From contig JBDTVS010000122.1 in NCBI GenBank assembly GCA_040007095.1, forward strand, positions 1-64,000: DNA of 64,000 bases. The letters run 5' to 3'. The translations under genes were made by a program, and so were the position numbers. Shown here piece by piece: positions 60,262 to 64,000 of this stretch. Origin of the DNA: JBDTVS01 sp040007095. Its GTDB lineage: Bacteria > Acidobacteriota > Vicinamibacteria > Vicinamibacterales > CAVVIG01. The notes under the pieces are model-generated. The model made no database searches, was not told where the DNA came from, and saw nothing but the letters and a program-made list of their open reading frames with translations. Numbering within the stretch: the stretch's first letter is position 1; every line of letters starts with the position of its first letter.

Positions 60262-62661
60262 TCAGGTCGTCCGCGTCTTCTTCTTCAGTGACTTCTCCTT
60301 TTTCGCGCCCGGACTCCACTTCCAATTCCGGATCTCAGGCAGGTCCTCGCCGTGCTTGGCGATGTATTGCTTGTGCTCGAGCAGCTTGTCGCGAATGGCC
60401 TGCTGGGCGTAGGCGGCACGCGCACCAAGAGCCGGTACGCGGTCAATGACGTCCGAGACCAGGTGAAAGCGATCGAGGTCATTGAGCACGACCATATCAA
60501 ACGGCGTGGTCGTGGAGCCTTCCTCCTTGAAGCCTCGCACGTGCAGGTTGTGATGATTCGTGCGCCGGTACGTCAGTCGATGGATGAGCAACGGGTAGCC
60601 GTGAAAAGCAAAGATGATCGGCTTATCGGTCGTGAAGAGCACGTCGAACTCCTTGTCGCTCAGCCCATGAGGATGTTCGCTGCGCGGCTGCAACTTCATG
60701 AGATTGACGACGTTGATCACCCGGACTTTCAGGTCGGGAAAATAGGTTCGCAGCAGCTGGACCGCCGCTAGAGTCTCGAGCGTCGGCACATCCCCGCAGC
60801 AGGCCATGACGACATCCGGCTCGCCCCCCTGATCGTTGCTGGCCCAAGGCCAGATGCCGAGACCGGCGGTGCAATGTGTGATGGCCGCGGCCATGTCGAG
60901 CCATTGCGGCGACGGCTGCTTGCCGGCGACGACCACGTTGACGTAGTTGCGGCTGCGCAGGCAGTGGTCCGTCACCGTGAGCAGCGTGTTCGCGTCGGGC
61001 GGCAAATACACACGGATGACGTCAGCGGTCTTGTTGGCGACCACGTCGATGAATCCCGGGTCCTGATGGCTGAAGCCATTGTGGTCCTGCCGCCACACGT
61101 GAGAGGTCAGCAAATAGTTGAGCGAGGCGATCGGCCGGCGCCAGGGGATCTTGTTCGAGACCTTCAACCACTTGGCGTGCTGGTTGAACATGGCATCGAT
61201 GATGTGGATGAAGGCTTCGTAGCACGAGAAGAAGCCGTGACGTCCTGTGAGCAGGTACCCTTCGAGCCAGCCTTCGCACTGGTGCTCGCTCAACATTTCC
61301 ATGACGCGGCCGTCAGGCGCGACGTGATCGTCGCCAGGAAGGATCGCGGCCGTGGAACACCGATTCGTCACCTCGAACACGGCGTTCCACCGATTCGACG
61401 TCGTTTCGTCCGGGCTGAACACCCGGAAGTTGTCCGGGTTCTGTGTGATGACGTCGCGGATGAACTGGCCCTGAACACGCGTGGCCTCGGCGTCGACGGC
61501 GCCCGGCTGCGGCACCGTCACGGCGTACGTGCGGAAGTCCGGCAACCGCAGGTCGCGCAGCAGAAGGCCCCCGTTGGCGTGAGGGTTGGCACTCATGCGC
61601 CGCTGCCCTGTGGGCGCCAATGCCGCAAGCTCGGGAATGAGCCGGCCCGTCTTGTCGAACAACTCCTGGGGACGGTAGCTCTTCAACCACGTCTCCAGAA
61701 TCTTCACGTGGCCCGCCCGGCTCATGTCGCCCATCGGCACCTGATGCGAGCGGAAGGTGCCCTCGGTCTGCTTCCCGTCCACCACCTTGGGGCCCGTCCA
61801 CCCCTTGGGCGAGCGGAGGATGATCATGGGCCAGAGCGGACGCGCCTGGAACCCCTTCGTGCGGGCCTTTCGTTGGATCCGCTGGATCTCGGCGATCGCC
61901 GTGTCGAGCGCCGCCGCCATGCGCTGGTGCATGACCATCGGATCGTCGCCCTCGACGAAATGCGGCAGGTAGCCGTAGCCGCGGAAGAGCGCTTCGAGCT
62001 CGTCGTGGGGGATGCGCGCCAGCACCGTGGGCCCGGCAATCTTGTAGCCGTTCAAGTGCAGAATGGGCAGCACGGCGCCGTCGTGGACCGGATTGAGGAA
62101 CTTGTTCGAGTGCCAGCTGGTCGCGAGCGGGCCGGTCTCTGCCTCGCCGTCGCCGACCACACACGCGACGAGCAGGTCTGGATTGTCGAAGGCCGCGCCG
62201 TATGCGTGCGAGAGCGCGTACCCCAACTCGCCGCCCTCGTGGATCGAACCCGGCGTCTCCGGCGCGACATGACTCGGGATGCCTCCGGGGAAGGAGAACT
62301 GCGTGAACAGCCGCTTCATCCCGTCCTCGTCCTGCGAGATGTGTGGGTACACTTCGCTGTACGTGCCCTCCAGATAGGTGTTGGCCACGATGCCTGGACC
62401 GCCGTGGCCCGGGCCCGTGATGTAGATCACGTTCAGATCGTGCGCGTTGATGACGCGGTTCAGATGAACGTAGATGAAGTTCAGCCCTGGCGTCGTGCCC
62501 CAGTGGCCGAGCAGGCGCGGCTTGATGTGCGCCAGGGTGAGCCGTTTCCTCAGCAGCGGATTCTCGTACAGATAGATCTGACCCACCGACAGATAGTTCG
62601 CCGCGCGCCAGTAGGCGTCCATCTTGTCGAGCAGTGACGGCGTCAGTGATGTGGTGCTCAT
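60262..62661 (-). CDS. xfp: phosphoketolase
   Basis: A 799-aa TPP enzyme of usual family length. Signature blocks: GHWGTTPGLNFIYVHLNRVI near residue 55, ITGPGHGGPGIVANTYLEGT, VVGDGEAETGPLATSWHSNK (TPP-Mg2+ site), and ILRSPKGWTGPKVVDGKQTE. Late AFHGYPLLIHRLTYRRTNHH and HVRGFKEEGSTTTPFDMVVL are diagnostic. It splits xylulose 5-phosphate and/or fructose 6-phosphate to acetyl phosphate plus an aldose phosphate. The specificity (Xfp or Xpk) is not decided here. It lies 130 bases downstream of the P-type ATPase gene. Confidence 0.96.
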   Translation of the reverse strand: MSTTSLTPSLLDKMDAYWRAANYLSVGQIYLYENPLLRKRLTLAHIKPRLLGHWGTTPGLNFIYVHLNRVINAHDLNVIYITGPGHGGPGIVANTYLEGTYSEVYPHISQDEDGMKRLFTQFSFPGGIPSHVAPETPGSIHEGGELGYALSHAYGAAFDNPDLLVACVVGDGEAETGPLATSWHSNKFLNPVHDGAVLPILHLNGYKIAGPTVLARIPHDELEALFRGYGYLPHFVEGDDPMVMHQRMAAALDTAIAEIQRIQRKARTKGFQARPLWPMIILRSPKGWTGPKVVDGKQTEGTFRSHQVPMGDMSRAGHVKILETWLKSYRPQELFDKTGRLIPELAALAPTGQRRMSANPHANGGLLLRDLRLPDFRTYAVTVPQPGAVDAEATRVQGQFIRDVITQNPDNFRVFSPDETTSNRWNAVFEVTNRCSTAAILPGDDHVAPDGRVMEMLSEHQCEGWLEGYLLTGRHGFFSCYEAFIHIIDAMFNQHAKWLKVSNKIPWRRPIASLNYLLTSHVWRQDHNGFSHQDPGFIDVVANKTADVIRVYLPPDANTLLTVTDHCLRSRNYVNVVVAGKQPSPQWLDMAAAITHCTAGLGIWPWASNDQGGEPDVVMACCGDVPTLETLAAVQLLRTYFPDLKVRVINVVNLMKLQPRSEHPHGLSDKEFDVLFTTDKPIIFAFHGYPLLIHRLTYRRTNHHNLHVRGFKEEGSTTTPFDMVVLNDLDRFHLVSDVIDRVPALGARAAYAQQAIRDKLLEHKQYIAKHGEDLPEIRNWKWSPGAKKEKSLKKKTRTT

Positions 62662-62790
62662 GGGTTCGTATTGAAGTTGCTCGAAGGCACCCTCTGCAGC
62701 AATGCGTGTGTGCCACGGCTCCGCCGTCTCGCGTGAGTGCGGCGTCTGACCGGAGGGCTGGTTCTGCGCGCTTTTCCTTTCCCCGCGGCG

Positions 62791-64000
62791 TCAGAGGTCA
62801 TGAATCACGCTCGGAGGAAAGGCGGCCCGCAAGGCATTCAGCACGGCCAGCAGGTCGATCGCTTCCTGGGCAATCGCCCCGCTCACCGGACTGAGGTGCC
62901 CAGTCGCTGCGAAGACCATGCCGATGGCGCTCAGCGCCATGCCACCTACGGCGCTCTGGAGGGCAATCACTCGCATCCTCCGGCTGATGTGCATGAACTC
63001 GTCGACCTTCTTGAGCGAGTTGTCCATGACGACGACGCCCGCCGCTTCCGCGGTCACGTCGCTGTTCTGGCCGATCGCCATGCCGACCGTGGCGGCCATC
63101 ATGGCCGGCGCGTCATTGATGCCATCCCCCACGTACAGTGTCTTGGCCGCGGCGGTTTCCTGGCGGACGATCGCGAGTTTTTCCTCCGGACTCTGCTGCG
63201 CGTACACGTCGGTAATGCCGACCTGCTCCGCGAGGTAGCGGACCTCCGACTCGCGATCGCCCGACACGATCATCACGCGCTCGAATTGGTGCTGCGGGCG
63301 CAAATGACTCACGAACGAACGACTCTCCGCGCGCGGCGCATCGCGAAACCGGAAGGTCGCCGCGTAGCGTTGATCGATGACCACCACGCACTCGAGTCCG
63401 CCCGCAACCGGAGGCAACCGAGCAGCGCCGGCCGGTTCCTGCCCGGTGAACTTGCCGCGACTCGTGATCTGCACCTGATGGCCGGACACCGTTCCGCGCA
63501 ACCCCTGGCCGGCCGGCTCGCTCACCTCCGTGGCCTCCAGGGGCTGGAGCCCGTCCTCCGTCGCCGCCGCGAGGATCGCGCGGGCCAGCGGATGCTTGGA
63601 GTAGCGCTCGAGACTCGCCGCGAGGCTCAATACCTCGCGTTGCGCGAAGTCAGGAGCGATGAGTTGCTCCGTCAGCTTCGGCTCGCCGTACGTGAGGGTC
63701 CCGGTCTTGTCGAAGATTCCGGTCCGACAGCCGGCGATCTGCTCGAGCACGACAGGACTCTTGACGATAATCGCCCGGCGGGCGCAGAGGGAAATCGAAC
63801 CGATGATGGCGATAGGAATGCCGAGCAGCAACGGACACGGTGTGGCGATGACCAGCACCGCCAGAAAACGCATCGATTCTCCGCTTGTCGCCCACGCCAG
63901 ACACGCCACCGTCAAGGCTACCGGCGTGTAGATGGCCCCAAGCTGATCGCCGAGCCGGCGCAACTGCGGCCGCCTGGCCTCGGACTCGTGCATCACCGCC
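62791..64000 (-). CDS. heavy-metal P-type ATPase, N-terminus beyond the window
   Basis: About 400 residues are visible; the frame is still open at the window end. Seen: the transmembrane metal-site motif VIATPCPLLLGIP (TPC rather than CPC), the phosphorylation site FDKTGTLTYGEPKL, the HP-type motif SKHPLARAILAAA, and the hinge VGDGINDAPAMMAA, followed by two terminal membrane helices. It belongs to the P1B metal pumps; TPC variants have an uncertain metal specificity. Its position upstream of xfp on the same strand makes a common transcript possible. Confidence 0.9.
   Translation of the reverse strand, partial: AVMHESEARRPQLRRLGDQLGAIYTPVALTVACLAWATSGESMRFLAVLVIATPCPLLLGIPIAIIGSISLCARRAIIVKSPVVLEQIAGCRTGIFDKTGTLTYGEPKLTEQLIAPDFAQREVLSLAASLERYSKHPLARAILAAATEDGLQPLEATEVSEPAGQGLRGTVSGHQVQITSRGKFTGQEPAGAARLPPVAGGLECVVVIDQRYAATFRFRDAPRAESRSFVSHLRPQHQFERVMIVSGDRESEVRYLAEQVGITDVYAQQSPEEKLAIVRQETAAAKTLYVGDGINDAPAMMAATVGMAIGQNSDVTAEAAGVVVMDNSLKKVDEFMHISRRMRVIALQSAVGGMALSAIGMVFAATGHLSPVSGAIAQEAIDLLAVLNALRAAFPPSVIHDL

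Noticed and set aside
60874..62637. 587-codon plus-strand open frame
   Set aside because: Antisense to phosphoketolase, whose protein match is unambiguous.

Overview
This 64 kb window looks like a chromosome segment of a GC-rich Acidobacteriota, most likely a Vicinamibacteria-type soil bacterium. That is inferred from gene content: four large Oar-type TonB-dependent receptors with an N-terminal carboxypeptidase-regulatory-like domain, DUF6152 and DUF6644 genes, four secreted 'DGKPDLSGVW' proteins, a propeller histidine kinase, and a PF20091-type hydrolase. No rRNA, tRNA, CRISPR array, phage or complete insertion sequence was seen. Both window edges cut a gene.

Layout. 1-5.8 kb: tail of an alpha/beta hydrolase overlapping a haem-binding lipoprotein, a palindromic intergenic repeat, then a minus-strand run of a secreted protein, DUF6152 and two DUF6644 membrane proteins, a MITE-like element, and a secreted SRPBCC protein. 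6-10 kb: an AraC-type regulator, then a minus-strand pair of a lipoprotein with a duplicated domain and an M4 metalloprotease. 10-20 kb: DUF4159/TauD/dicarboxylate-symporter operon, YcaQ-like protein, small membrane protein, amidohydrolase, LLM oxidoreductase, LysM protein, DUF481 protein, and the first DLSGVW protein. 20-24.1 kb: metX-metY-CoA-binding operon diverging from an OsmC gene whose leader holds two tandem hairpins. 24.2-28.7 kb: flavoprotein lacking a standard start codon, TMEM175-like channel, TfoX-like protein, DUF1835 protein and methyltransferase.

28.7-51.8 kb is dominated by four minus-strand TonB-dependent receptors of about 1010-1040 aa. Between them lie a propeller histidine kinase with its LuxR-type regulator, a TPR lipoprotein, a CPA1 antiporter and an MFS efflux pump. 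Fragments of decayed genes (VOC, SMP-30) sit at receptor 3' ends. 51.9-56.6 kb holds three more DLSGVW proteins, a DinB protein and a small membrane protein. 56.8-57.9 kb is a 'mobile mystery protein' A/B pair (XRE regulator plus Fic protein) with three regularly spaced palindromic operators. 58.1-64 kb carries a zinc alcohol dehydrogenase, a secreted two-repeat protein, a phosphoketolase and a heavy-metal P-type ATPase, a combination that suggests fermentative or stress metabolism.

Working together: MetX and MetY would make homocysteine from homoserine and sulfide. The kinase and regulator form a two-component system. The receptors, secreted proteins, protease and hydrolases suggest scavenging of extracellular polymers. 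The most unusual signals are the covarying tandem hairpins before osmC, the 33-bp-phased operators of the mystery A/B pair, the apparent ATC start of the flavoprotein, and the repeat bridging the kinase stop and regulator start.
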